From: Bradyrhizobium erythrophlei
GTDB taxonomy: Bacteria; Pseudomonadota; Alphaproteobacteria; Rhizobiales; Xanthobacteraceae
Length of the DNA: 64,000 bases
Direction of reading: 5' to 3'
Assembly (NCBI RefSeq): GCF_900129505.1
Contig: NZ_LT670818.1
Span: forward strand, 4,869,001-4,933,000
Shown here piece by piece: positions 55,416 through 64,000 of this stretch; position 1 is the stretch's first letter; every line of letters starts with the position of its first letter. The notes below the pieces were generated by a model. That model was not told the origin of the DNA and searched no databases. It worked only from the letters and a program-made list of their open reading frames with translations. The position numbers were made by a program, and so were the translations under genes.

Positions 55416-56399
55416 TCACTCCACCGGATAAGGCCCGGTGCCGAAGACGCGATCGTGATAGCCCTTGCTGCCGATCTCGCGCGCGAGTGGGCTGCGGATG
55501 TCTTCGTCCGCCCTGAGCCGCGCAACCAGGGTGCGAAAATCGTGGCGCGGTTGCCAGCCGAGGTCGGCGCGCGCCTTGTCGTTGACGTAAACCCGATCGA
55601 TGCTGGGGGTCATCGTCCAGCCGCGCCGTACGTATTCTGCGCCGTACTCCGGCACATAGCGACGGACCACCTGCGGCGCGTCGCGGCGCAACTCCGCCGT
55701 GTCATCGCGCGAGAACGGCGTGGTGGCGCTGATGATGTATTTGGCGAAAGGCGCCGATGGCGCGTGACGGGCCGCCAGCAGATGGGCGCTGACGACGTCC
55801 TCGATATCGACGCGGCGATGCAGAAACTCGTTGGCCTTGGCGTTGGCGTCGGCATATGCCGCACGGACCGCGCGGTCGTCGTCCTCTTCAGGAAAGAAGC
55901 GCGAGGTGCGCAGCACGACCGCGCGAAGCGAATGGTTGCGTGCGAATAGTTGGCACAGATCCTCTGCAGCCGCCTTGGTGACGCCATAGATGTTTTTCGG
56001 CGCCTCCGGGACGTCTTCCGTCACCCAGGCCGCCGGTTCGCCGGGCGGCGGCACCAGTGCGTCGCCGAACACGCTGGTTGTGCTGGTGTAGACAAAGGCT
56101 GTGGCACCCGCCGCGGCGGCTTCCTCGAGCAAATTGAGCGTGCCGGTGATGTTGACGTCGATGAAATCCTGGCGGCTGTGGGTAGCCACGTGCGGCTTGT
56201 GCAGAGCCGCTGTGTGCAGGACGGTGCCGACGCCCTTCATGCAGCCGCGCACGAATGCGCGGTCGGTGAAGGTACCCACCCGATGCGTAAACGCGCCGGC
56301 CAGAATGTCGATGCCCACGGCCTCGCGACGCTGCGCCAGCAAGGTACGAACCAGCGCCTCGCCGAGATGCCCGGAACTGCCGGTCACCAGAACTCTCAC
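55416..56399 (-). CDS. NAD-dependent epimerase/dehydratase
   Basis: 327-residue extended SDR enzyme. NAD motif TGSSGHLGEALV, catalytic YGVTK (Tyr/Lys) preceded by STTSVFGDA. Substrates are usually nucleotide sugars, but alternatives exist. It follows the class II aldolase gene by 39 bases in one operon, which hints at sugar metabolism. Confidence 0.85.
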   Translation of the reverse strand: MRVLVTGSSGHLGEALVRTLLAQRREAVGIDILAGAFTHRVGTFTDRAFVRGCMKGVGTVLHTAALHKPHVATHSRQDFIDVNITGTLNLLEEAAAAGATAFVYTSTTSVFGDALVPPPGEPAAWVTEDVPEAPKNIYGVTKAAAEDLCQLFARNHSLRAVVLRTSRFFPEEDDDRAVRAAYADANAKANEFLHRRVDIEDVVSAHLLAARHAPSAPFAKYIISATTPFSRDDTAELRRDAPQVVRRYVPEYGAEYVRRGWTMTPSIDRVYVNDKARADLGWQPRHDFRTLVARLRADEDIRSPLAREIGSKGYHDRVFGTGPYPVE

Positions 56400-56438
56400 G
56401 TCGCCGCAGCCTTCGTGCTATTCGCCCGCTCCGGAGCG

Positions 56439-57218
56439 TCAATTCTTGTAGCTGGGATCGAGGCGATCGAGCTTGCGCAGCAGCGCCGGCCACACCAGCG
56501 TGGTCGAACGCAATTCCTGCCGGTCCGGATTGTTGAGCAAAAGGGTATTCTTGTCGACCACGGCAGCGTCGACCGGATAGGCCACGGGCCCAAGCATGCG
56601 GGTGCGCACCTGCATGGTGCAGGCCCGCTCCAGGTGGAACATGCGCTCGAAGGCGGAAGCGACGGAGCGACCGACCGTCAAGGTGCCGTGATTACGCAGC
56701 AGCATGTGGTTCCTGGCGCCGAGGTCCTTCTGCAGGCGCGGGCGTTCCTCATGATCGAGCGCGATGCCTTCATAGTCGTGATAGGCGAGATCGAAGGTGA
56801 CGAGCTGTGCGGTCTGGTTCAGCGGCAGCAGTCCTTCGGTGCAGCTCGCCACCGCCGTGCCGTCGGGCGTGTGCAGATGAAGCACGCAGCCGGCGTCCTC
56901 GCGGACTTCGTGGATCGCGGAATGGATGGTGAAGCCCGCCGGGTTGATGCTGTATTGGCTCTTGGTGAGCTGGTTGCCGTCGAGGTCGACCTTCACCAGG
57001 CTGGAAGCCGTGATCTCGTCGAACATCAGGCCGTAGGGATTGATCAGAAAATGATGCTCCGGTCCCGGCACGCGCGCGGAGATGTGGGTGTCGACCAGGT
57101 CATCCCAGCCGTAATGCGCGATCAGGCGATAGCAGGCGGCCAGGTTGATGCGTTGGCTCCATTCGGCCTCGGTCATATCCGACGGCACTTCCTTCAGGCG
57201 GGCTTCCGCTGGCGACAT
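56439..57218 (-). CDS. class II aldolase/adducin family protein
   Basis: 259-residue zinc-dependent aldolase-fold protein. Zinc ligands in CVLHLHTPDGTAVA (His-x-His) and LLRNHGTLTVG (His) are present. ATG 57218. Class II aldolases cleave sugar phosphates such as L-fuculose-1-phosphate; many act on other substrates. It is the first gene of a two-gene unit with the epimerase. Confidence 0.88.
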   Translation of the reverse strand: MSPAEARLKEVPSDMTEAEWSQRINLAACYRLIAHYGWDDLVDTHISARVPGPEHHFLINPYGLMFDEITASSLVKVDLDGNQLTKSQYSINPAGFTIHSAIHEVREDAGCVLHLHTPDGTAVASCTEGLLPLNQTAQLVTFDLAYHDYEGIALDHEERPRLQKDLGARNHMLLRNHGTLTVGRSVASAFERMFHLERACTMQVRTRMLGPVAYPVDAAVVDKNTLLLNNPDRQELRSTTLVWPALLRKLDRLDPSYKN

Positions 57219-57331
57219 GACTGGGTTCTCCCGTTTGGATTGTCGATTTCGACGTCAGCCTAGCGCTGCGAATGGTGTGGAGCAAGACGGGGGACTTGCG
57301 CGGCAGTCATGCTTTGCCGGGCCAATGCGGC

Positions 57332-58981
57332 TTAAGGCGCTGGAATCGCCAGCAGGCTGGAAATGCTGCGCCCGCGGATGTCGTAGACCCGCGCGAACAC
57401 CACGTCATCGCGCTTGATCTCGACCAGCACCGGCGCGGTCAGGCCCTTGCAGTAGAATTCGCCGAGCGTCATCGCGAAGTCGGCGGCGTGGCTGTCCCAG
57501 CCGATCGTGAAATCGGGGCCGAGCGCGACCTGCGCCGGGCGTTGCGGGCCGCACACCGCGACCTTCCATTTGCGCCCCCTGGGCGGGACTTCCTGCCGAT
57601 CGGCGATCTCCTCGCGCAGGCCATCGGAGGCCTGCTTCAGCGCGAGGCCCCAGTAATCCAGCATGAATCGATCGTCGGCTTCGCGCACGGTGCCCGCGAT
57701 GTAGTTGAAGTGAGTGTATTGGTAGGGGTGCAACCGGATCATTTCGGCGAGCGGCAGCATCAGGCCGAACGCGAAGAGAGCGACCACGGCGGGTTGCCAA
57801 CTGCGCCGGTTTTCTCCGAGCCAGTTCATGGCCCATGCGAACGCGGTGCCGGCGAGCACCGCCATCGGCGGGATCACGAAAATGAAATGCCTGATACCGT
57901 TGTAGAGAGCCGGGCGTTTCACCATCGCGATCAGGAGCGGCAGCGTTGCCGCCGATGTCAGCATCAACAGGATGGTCTTGCGGCGCGCCGCCACGTCGGG
58001 GCGCGGCAGCAGCATCAGCGTGCCGACGACGCCGGCGATCAAGAGACCGAGCAGCACTTCGGGAAGCTGCAGCGCAAACAGCGTCGGCAGATAGGACCAG
58101 GGCATGTCGGGCACCGACACCAGCGCGCCGTCGAACATTTCCTTCCACGGCTTCTCGAAAAAGTGGGAGAAATAGGTCAGCGCCTGGAACGGATTGTCCG
58201 GTTCCATGATCGACCACGGCCAGATCAGTCCCATCACGAGATAGCCGAGGATCAGGCCCGGCATCAGCACGTAGACGACGCGCAGGAAGCGCCAGGCAGC
58301 ACCGCGCGCGCCGTGTGTTCTGATCTCGTCCACGAACAACGGCGCAAAGCCGGCCACCGCGTAGACCAAAGCGAGCCCGCCGAGGATTCGCGACCCGATC
58401 GAGAGCCCGGCGCCAAGTCCGACGATCAGGATGGTGCGCGGCGAAGGCTCCGGATACTCCTCCGCCAGCCGGACCAGGCCCAGCATCAGGATCACCATCG
58501 CCACGGCGAACGGCGCATCCTTCGGATTCATGAACATGTGCCCGTAGAAGGTCGGGCACAGCGCCAGCAGCAGCAGCGCCGCGAGACCCGCCAGCGGACC
58601 GCCGACGCGCCGGCCAAGCCGCCACGTCACCGCAAGGCCGATCACGCCGACGACGGCGCCGAGCAGGCGGCGGGTTTCAAACAGTTCTAACGGGATGACC
58701 TTGTGCAGCAGGGCCGCGGCCATGTCGAAGCCGCCGCCATACATGTAGAGATTGGCGAACGACAGCGCGCCGGTATCCTTGAAGCCGGAACCGTACATGC
58801 GCAGCAAGAGATCGGCATATTCGGCGTGGGTGTAGTCGTCCCAGCCCAGCCCGTAGTCGCGGAACGTCAGGCCCGCGATGACGGCGACCACAGCCAGAAC
58901 CAGGATGGCGAGGTCGTCGCAGGTCCGCTCCACCGACCGCTGCGCAGGCGTATCGATGGCCGAAGTCGTGATGGATGACAT
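57332..58981 (-). CDS. GT39-family membrane glycosyltransferase (PMT/ArnT-like)
   Basis: 549 residues with about 11 hydrophobic segments. The conserved periplasmic loop YGLGWDDYTHAEYADLLLRMYGSG carries the DD pair needed for catalysis in PMT/ArnT proteins. It probably transfers a sugar from undecaprenyl phosphate to an envelope acceptor such as lipid A or protein. ATG 58981. No sugar-activating gene is near. Confidence 0.8.
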   Translation of the reverse strand: MSSITTSAIDTPAQRSVERTCDDLAILVLAVVAVIAGLTFRDYGLGWDDYTHAEYADLLLRMYGSGFKDTGALSFANLYMYGGGFDMAAALLHKVIPLELFETRRLLGAVVGVIGLAVTWRLGRRVGGPLAGLAALLLLALCPTFYGHMFMNPKDAPFAVAMVILMLGLVRLAEEYPEPSPRTILIVGLGAGLSIGSRILGGLALVYAVAGFAPLFVDEIRTHGARGAAWRFLRVVYVLMPGLILGYLVMGLIWPWSIMEPDNPFQALTYFSHFFEKPWKEMFDGALVSVPDMPWSYLPTLFALQLPEVLLGLLIAGVVGTLMLLPRPDVAARRKTILLMLTSAATLPLLIAMVKRPALYNGIRHFIFVIPPMAVLAGTAFAWAMNWLGENRRSWQPAVVALFAFGLMLPLAEMIRLHPYQYTHFNYIAGTVREADDRFMLDYWGLALKQASDGLREEIADRQEVPPRGRKWKVAVCGPQRPAQVALGPDFTIGWDSHAADFAMTLGEFYCKGLTAPVLVEIKRDDVVFARVYDIRGRSISSLLAIPAP

Positions 58982-59193
58982 GGCTATTGGTGACCCGGCG
59001 TCCTCTTGGCCCAGCTATGGCGCGCTTGGGCCTCGTTCCCCGGCATCCATATAGCGCAGTTCCCTTTCCAAGTAATTGGCAATTGTGGCGCAATTTCCCT
59101 GCTGCAGCGCAGCAGCCATGGAAAATCAAGGCCTTCGTGCGTCCCGATGAGGTGCAGGGTAATAGGTTAGGGCCAGGATATTGATCCTGTACG
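58982..59193. other. intergenic region before the stress-promoter gene
   Basis: No gene seen. An inverted repeat CAGGAT-ATTG-ATCCTG (59174-59189) lies directly upstream of an EcfG-type promoter and might be an operator. Confidence 0.4.
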
Positions 59194-59218
59194 GGAACCG
59201 CCCCGGCAATTGTCCGTT
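59194..59218 (+). promoter_or_regulatory. EcfG-type general stress promoter
   Basis: GGAAC at 59194-59198, spacer 16, CGTT at 59215-59218: an exact consensus for the general stress sigma factor. It precedes the membrane protein gene by 76 bases. Confidence 0.78.
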
Positions 59219-59294
59219 GGCGATGGGCACAATATGACGGTATCGTGGCATAGGCGGCTTGCCCATATTTCAGGCGTGGCCCAAGGGTGAATTG

Positions 59295-60128
59295 ATGATG
59301 CTAGTGGTGTTGATCGCCGGGATTGGCCTGTTGGTGGCTGGCCTCGTGACGGTCGGTCTCGGAATCGAACTGGACCTCAGTTTCGGTAATACCTTGGTCC
59401 TCGCTGGCGCGATTGTGGCTTGCACCGGGGTATTGATGCTCGGGCTTTGGGGCGCCGTCCGGGAGTTGAAGGCGATCGCACGGCAGCTTTCCGGTCTGCC
59501 TGCGCCGTCACGGTCCGCCGGCTTGAGCGCTGCTCTGGGCGATCAGGTAGCGGAAGACGTCGGGATGCTGTTCAGCCGCGACCAACAGGCCCTGGAACCT
59601 GCGCTCCCCGCCGAACCGGCGACGTCGGCCGCGCCGCCATGGCAGGAGGAGGCGGCCTCGCGTGATCGCGGCCGGGGCGAAGTGCCGGCGCCGGCACCGT
59701 CCGCGAAACCGCGGCGCAATCTTTTGTTTTCCTCGTCGTCGCGGAGGGAGCGTGAGCCCGCCGAGGCGCGGGAACCATCGATGGCCAATCTGCATCCGGG
59801 AGCGCGTGGCCCCGCATCGCCCGCCATACCACCGCCACAGGAATCAAATCCCCCGCCACCGGCGACCTTCGAGGACACCTGGCCAAGACCGGATCGCGCC
59901 CGAACCCCCAACGTGCCGCGGCGCGGCGGCCGGGCGCCATCGACCTTTACCGAACCGGTGGCCGGCGCCGAGGATCAGCCGGAGATCACGGTACTCAAAT
60001 CCGGCGTTGTCGATGGAATGGCCTATTCGCTGTATTCCGACGGTTCGATCGAGGCGCAGATGCCCGAAGGCATGATGCGGTTCGCGTCGATCGACGAACT
60101 GCGCGCCCATCTCGACCAGCGTCCTTGA
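59295..60128 (+). CDS. membrane-anchored hypothetical protein, stress-promoter controlled
   Basis: 277 residues: two N-terminal hydrophobic segments (VVLIAGIGLLVAGLVTVGLGI, TLVLAGAIVACTGVLMLGLW), a long Pro/Ser-rich disordered middle (residues 75-230) and a small C-terminal domain (EITVLKSGVVDGMAYSLYSDGSIEAQMPEGMMRFASIDELRAHL) that recurs in related hypothetical proteins. ATG 59295 has AAGGGTGA upstream; a TTG at 59259 is possible. Function unknown; the EcfG promoter suggests a stress role. Confidence 0.75.
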   Translation: MMLVVLIAGIGLLVAGLVTVGLGIELDLSFGNTLVLAGAIVACTGVLMLGLWGAVRELKAIARQLSGLPAPSRSAGLSAALGDQVAEDVGMLFSRDQQALEPALPAEPATSAAPPWQEEAASRDRGRGEVPAPAPSAKPRRNLLFSSSSRREREPAEAREPSMANLHPGARGPASPAIPPPQESNPPPPATFEDTWPRPDRARTPNVPRRGGRAPSTFTEPVAGAEDQPEITVLKSGVVDGMAYSLYSDGSIEAQMPEGMMRFASIDELRAHLDQRP

Positions 60129-60313
60129 GCGCGAACCGCCTCTCCACTTCACCCGAAGGCGTTTTGGAAAAATAGAGCGCCGTCGTTCTTGTCATATCCG
60201 CAGTAATCCGCTCAAATCAGACAGTAGTGGCAAGTTCCGAGAGCGTATTGCCGCCATCGGATACTGTCCGATCCGGAAATTCCGGGGATTTGGGACCTCG
60301 AAGGGGTCAGGCC

Positions 60314-60727
60314 ATGACTGACAACGCCGGCAAGAGTTTCATCGACCTGACTGCGAATATCGTGTCGGCCTATCTCAGCAATAATCCGACGCCGGCTTCC
60401 GAGATCCCGAACCTGATCAGCCAGATACACGCCGCTTTGCTGCGGGTTTCGTCAGGCCGGGTCGAGACGCCCGCCGAACCGGCCAAGCCGGCCGTGTCCG
60501 TGAAGAAATCGATGACCCCCGATTACCTGGTGTGTCTCGAGGACGGCAAGCGCTTCAAATCGCTGAAGCGTCACCTGCGCACGCAATACAACATGACGCC
60601 GGAACAATACCGCGACAAATGGGGCCTGCCCGCCGATTATCCGATGGTGGCGCCGAACTACGCGGTGGCGCGTTCGGACCTCGCCAAGAAAATGGGGCTC
60701 GGCCAGCAGCGGCAGCGGCGGAAATAG
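60314..60727 (+). CDS. mucR: MucR/Ros family transcriptional regulator
   Basis: 137-residue zinc-finger-like regulator. Opening DLTANIVSAYLSNNPTPASEIPNLISQIHAAL and the DNA-binding part CLEDGKRFKSLKRHLRTQYNMTPEQYR are typical. The C2H2-like site has one Cys and one His in clear view, as in many Bradyrhizobium MucRs. MucR represses exopolysaccharide and cell-cycle genes and binds AT-rich DNA. ATG 60314; the frame to 60227 is not conserved. Confidence 0.88.
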   Translation: MTDNAGKSFIDLTANIVSAYLSNNPTPASEIPNLISQIHAALLRVSSGRVETPAEPAKPAVSVKKSMTPDYLVCLEDGKRFKSLKRHLRTQYNMTPEQYRDKWGLPADYPMVAPNYAVARSDLAKKMGLGQQRQRRK

Positions 60728-60737
60728 TCCGGAATGT

Positions 60738-63143
60738 TCAGGCGCTGCGCAGGTTTGCCGCCGGGGTGTCGCTGCGGCCGACGAGCTTCGAATATTCCGA
60801 GATCGGATGGGGCCGCCCCAGCAGGTAACCCTGCACTTCATCGCAGGACTCCGTGGCGAGAAAATCGAGCTGGGCCCTTGTTTCGACGCCCTCCGCCAAG
60901 ACCGGCAGATCGAGACCGTGGGCGAGCCCGATGACGGCGCGCACGATGGCTGCCGACTGCGGCGTGTTCTTCACCTTCGATATGAACGACTGATCGATCT
61001 TGATCTTGTCGAACGGGAACGATTGCAGATAGGACAAGGACGAATATCCGGTGCCGAAGTCGTCCATGGCGATGCGAACGCCCAGCGTCTTGAGGCGGCG
61101 CAGGATCGAGACGCCGCGGCCGAAATCCTCGACCAGCACGCCCTCGGTGATTTCAAGTTCCAGCCGTGTCGGCGCCAGGCCGGTTTCCAGCAACGTCGAA
61201 TGGACCAATCCCGCAAGGTCGCCGTGGCGGAACTGGATCGGCGACAGATTGACCGCGATCTGGAGCGGGTTCGGCCACGACGCGGCTTCGCGGCAGGCCT
61301 CGCGGAGCACCCATTCGCCGATCTGCATGATGAGACCGCTTTCCTCGGCAACCGGAATGAAGGTTGCCGGTGAAATCATGCCGCGCTGCGGATGGTGCCA
61401 GCGGACCAATGCCTCGAACCCGAATACCTCGCCGTCGATCTTCGCCAGCGGCTGATAGTGCAGACGCAGCTCATTGCGCGCGATCGCGGTGGAAAGCTCG
61501 TGCTGGATGGCGCGCCGCTCGCGCAGGCGGTTGTCCATCTCGATTTCGAAGAAGCGCGTCTTGCCACGGCCGTCGGCCTTGGCGCGGGTGAGCGCGGCAT
61601 CGGCGTTGTTGAGAAGCGTCGTGGCGTCAGAGCCGTCGGCCGGAAAGATCGCAATGCCGATGCTGAGGCCGATGTGTGAATGCTGGCCGTTCAGCTCCAG
61701 GTCGATGGCGGCCGCGGCATGAAGACCTTCGGCGAGGACTTCGGCGAGCGCCGGATGATCGCCGTTCGGCGTCACGAGGCTGAATTCGTCGCCGCCAAGC
61801 CGGGCCAGATAGGCCTCGCCGGCGAGCATGCGCAGTTGTCGCGACAGCTCGCGCAGCGCATCGTCGCCGGCCGCATGGCCGAACATGTCGTTGACCTCCT
61901 TGAAGCCATCGAGGTCGATGCTCAGCACCGCGAACGATTCTTTCTCGGTCCTTGCGGCATCGATCCTGCCGGTGAGATGCTCGACGAAGGCGGCGCGATT
62001 GGGCAAATCCGTCAATGCATCGTGATTTGCCAGATGCTGAATGCGGGCCTCGGCCTGCTTGCGCTCGGTAATGTCCTCCGAAAGGCTGAGCAGGTAGCGG
62101 CGCTCGCCGGTCTCGTCCGGTATCGAAAGATTCCTGGTTGTCAGGACACGATTGCCGTTGTGATGGGTACGAACGACGTGTTCGTCGATGGCTTGCAGCT
62201 CGCCCGTGCGCAAGGCCTCGTCGGCGAGCGGGAACAGGTCGTTCACGGTTTCCTTGCCGGAAGGATCTCGATCGGGTTTGCCGATCAGGTCGCCGCGCGC
62301 GATGCCGAAGATGGCTTCGGCGGTCCGGTTGATGAGCACATAGCACCGATCGCGGGCGTCCTTGACGGCAACCGACACCGGCATGTTCTCGATGATGCTG
62401 TCGAGGAAGTTTTGCGTGCGGCCGAGCTTGGCGGTCGAGGCATCGAGAGCTTCCAACTGCCGGAAATGCATCAGCGAGATCGTCAGGCCGGCCAGCGCCA
62501 GCGCAAGGAAAAGACCGACGCCAATACCGGCGCTTTGCCACATCACGGTGCGCAGAAATGGCGAGATCGGGACGTCGATCACGAACGCGCCGATGACGTC
62601 GCCGAGACGCCACTGCGTCTTGCCGGGCTGCAGCGCGTTATGACAGTTAACGCAGCTCTGTTCGTGCGCCACGGTCGGATAAACCGTGCGGAAGATCTGT
62701 TCGCCGTTGACGTCGAGCAGTTCCGATACCGGCTTCGGGTTCGGCGTCGACGCGAAGGCCTCGATGGTCTGGGCCATCCGGGCGTCTGTCGGGGGCGTCA
62801 GGATCTCCCGTCCGGGGCGGCCGACCGACGCCAGGTGGAAATCGGAATTGTCGCCGTTCTGCTTGTTGAAGGCCTCGATGGCGTGGGCGCGGAACGACGC
62901 CGGGACCGGCGCGCTTTGCCCGAATTGCGAGCGGATCGCCGAATAGTTGGTGACGAAGGCGTCCACCAGTTGCAGCGCGATGATCTTTTCGCGGCTCTTG
63001 TGTTCCTTGAACCAGTCCAAGCTGAAATAATAGAATCCGCAAGCAACCGTCACGGAGAGGACGGCGCATAGGCACAGATGCAGCATAAAGCCGCGACCGG
63101 ATCGCGACCGCATGAAGCGCCAGACCGGCGGAAGTTCACTCAT
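60738..63143 (-). CDS. GGDEF/EAL bifunctional c-di-GMP protein with heme-c sensor domain
   Basis: 801 residues: two TM segments (about 20-42 and 205-228) flank a periplasmic DUF3365-like sensor with a CxxCH heme-c motif (Cys164, Cys167, His168). A PAS domain (about 245-365), GGDEF (about 380-540, GGDEF intact) and EAL (about 550-795, FEALVRW and DDFGTGYSSL intact) follow. Both enzymatic halves look able. The heme attachment site suggests redox or gas sensing. It converges with mucR, 10 bases apart. Confidence 0.9.
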   Translation of the reverse strand: MSELPPVWRFMRSRSGRGFMLHLCLCAVLSVTVACGFYYFSLDWFKEHKSREKIIALQLVDAFVTNYSAIRSQFGQSAPVPASFRAHAIEAFNKQNGDNSDFHLASVGRPGREILTPPTDARMAQTIEAFASTPNPKPVSELLDVNGEQIFRTVYPTVAHEQSCVNCHNALQPGKTQWRLGDVIGAFVIDVPISPFLRTVMWQSAGIGVGLFLALALAGLTISLMHFRQLEALDASTAKLGRTQNFLDSIIENMPVSVAVKDARDRCYVLINRTAEAIFGIARGDLIGKPDRDPSGKETVNDLFPLADEALRTGELQAIDEHVVRTHHNGNRVLTTRNLSIPDETGERRYLLSLSEDITERKQAEARIQHLANHDALTDLPNRAAFVEHLTGRIDAARTEKESFAVLSIDLDGFKEVNDMFGHAAGDDALRELSRQLRMLAGEAYLARLGGDEFSLVTPNGDHPALAEVLAEGLHAAAAIDLELNGQHSHIGLSIGIAIFPADGSDATTLLNNADAALTRAKADGRGKTRFFEIEMDNRLRERRAIQHELSTAIARNELRLHYQPLAKIDGEVFGFEALVRWHHPQRGMISPATFIPVAEESGLIMQIGEWVLREACREAASWPNPLQIAVNLSPIQFRHGDLAGLVHSTLLETGLAPTRLELEITEGVLVEDFGRGVSILRRLKTLGVRIAMDDFGTGYSSLSYLQSFPFDKIKIDQSFISKVKNTPQSAAIVRAVIGLAHGLDLPVLAEGVETRAQLDFLATESCDEVQGYLLGRPHPISEYSKLVGRSDTPAANLRSA

Positions 63144-63296
63144 CCGTCAACTCTCGGTTTGTCGGACGGACAATGCCACAAATGCCTTAAAAACAGATTG
63201 ACCTGACAGCGTCAGGTTGCGCCCGGTAACAAATGCTAGGGAAAGGTTGCCGATCACGGCGCCGTGAACGCGGGCTGCTGAGGATCGCGTCCGGCC

Positions 63297-63725
63297 TCAG
63301 GAGGCGGCAGCCAGCGCCTCGCGCGCGTCGGACCGGATGCGCTCGACCATGGCGCGCAGGCCGTTGGAACGCTGCGGCGTCAGATGCTCGCGAAATCCGA
63401 ATTCGTTAAATACCGCCAGCGCATCGATGCCAAGAATTTCCTGCGGCGTGCGGCCGGAATACAGCGTCAGCAGGATCGCGATCAGCCCGCGCACGATATG
63501 CGCATCGCTGTCGCCGAAGTATTTCAGCAGCGGCTCGGAGCCACCGTCGCGCTCGACGTGTTTGGAGAGCCAGACCTGGCTGGCGCAGCCCTGCACCTTG
63601 TTGGCGGCCGAATGCTCGGCCTCCGGCATGGGATCGAGCGTGCGGCCGAGTTCGATGACGTACCGGTAGCGGTCGTCCCAATCGTCCAGCAGCGCAAAAT
63701 TATCCCTGATTTCGTCGATCGTCAT
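63297..63725 (-). CDS. sufE: SufE sulfur acceptor for Fe-S assembly
   Basis: 142-residue sulfur-shuttle protein that takes persulfide from SufS. The active Cys is Cys47 in KVQGCASQVW. The opening IDEIRDNFALLDDWDDRYRYVIELG is typical. The upstream neighbour on the same strand is the DUF5330 gene, a common pair in these genomes. Confidence 0.93.
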   Translation of the reverse strand: MTIDEIRDNFALLDDWDDRYRYVIELGRTLDPMPEAEHSAANKVQGCASQVWLSKHVERDGGSEPLLKYFGDSDAHIVRGLIAILLTLYSGRTPQEILGIDALAVFNEFGFREHLTPQRSNGLRAMVERIRSDAREALAAAS

Positions 63726-63830
63726 CGTGTCCCGCGTTCCATCCCGGAGACCTTTATATAGGACGGCGTGGGATCGAAAGCGATGATCGTCAAGTCAAAA
63801 AGGCGAATAGTTCCGCCCGCCGGCCGGACG

Positions 63831-64000
63831 CTAGGGCGCGCCGCGCCATTCAACCTGCAGATCGTCTTGCGTCAGCGTGTCGCGCGGTGCGGCGTCCGTA
63901 TTGTCGACGCTGCCGATCGAACCGGTATGATCGGGCGCACGCTTGTCGGTGATGATCTGATAGAGCTTGCGCGCGCCTTCCTGGGCGCGGCGGCCGATCA
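63831..64000 (-). CDS. DUF5330 protein, C-terminal part only
   Basis: A reading frame runs from the right edge to a TAG at 63831 and translates to IGRRAQEGARKLYQIITDKR... then an acidic/polar tail ending VEWRGAP. The first part resembles the conserved end of the DUF5330 family, often beside sufE. The N-terminus is beyond the window. Function unknown. Confidence 0.6.
   Translation of the reverse strand, partial: IGRRAQEGARKLYQIITDKRAPDHTGSIGSVDNTDAAPRDTLTQDDLQVEWRGAP

Overview
The window looks like chromosomal DNA of a Bradyrhizobium-type alphaproteobacterium (Nitrobacteraceae: Bradyrhizobium, Rhodopseudomonas or a close relative). The grounds are high GC, protein families typical of that group (TIGR03808/TIGR03809 pair, MucR, PiT transporter, EcfF/NrsF-like sigma pair, DUF5330 next to sufE), GGAAC-N16-CGTT general-stress promoters, a GAAC-N7-GAAC LexA box, and several intergenic repeats common in these genomes. 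No rRNA, tRNA, CRISPR array, prophage or complete insertion sequence was seen.

Layout. 0.1-3.5 kb: two reverse-strand genes broken by single frameshifts (alpha/beta hydrolase, GMC oxidoreductase), separated by a dense block of interspersed repeats. 3.7-7.3 kb: M20 amidohydrolase, PiT phosphate transporter, and a ferritin-like DUF892 gene behind a consensus EcfG promoter. 7.5-14.1 kb: an SOS mutagenesis locus, with udgX diverging from imuA-imuB-dnaE2 around a LexA box; dnaE2 carries an in-frame palindromic repeat. 14.1-20.5 kb: small membrane protein, CoA transferase, and a two-gene metal-type RND efflux operon. 20.6-24.5 kb: HTH-like/methyltransferase fusion, MTHFR-like protein, exported LigI-like amidohydrolase, small kinase. 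24.6-29.7 kb: TolC, acetyl-CoA hydrolase/transferase, enoyl-CoA hydratase, exported hypothetical protein.

30-38 kb is regulatory: an NrsF/OsrA-type sigma/anti-sigma pair, a DUF2336 protein, a diguanylate cyclase, then a second sigma/anti-sigma pair followed by an exported subtilase. 37.6-39.6 kb has the convergent TIGR03809/TIGR03808 genes. 39.8-47.7 kb (reverse strand) is a propionate/methylmalonyl-CoA locus: mutA-type small subunit, GFA protein, a 52-codon small ORF overlapping scpA, scpA, a DUF3298 protein, a MntA/HepT toxin-antitoxin module, meaB and pcp. 47.8-50.5 kb: folP-folB-folK and two small conserved proteins. 50.9-55.3 kb: DUF853 ATPase, GT87 glycosyltransferase, M20 dipeptidase. 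55.4-59 kb: epimerase, class II aldolase, GT39 glycosyltransferase. 59.2-64 kb: stress-promoter membrane protein, MucR, a heme-c-motif GGDEF/EAL protein, sufE, and the end of a DUF5330 gene.

I found no wholly new multigene system. The best leads are the UdgX/mutasome locus with its SOS box, the palindromic insertion in DnaE2, the sigma/anti-sigma/subtilase operon, the small ORF coupled to scpA, and the HTH-methyltransferase/MTHFR pair.
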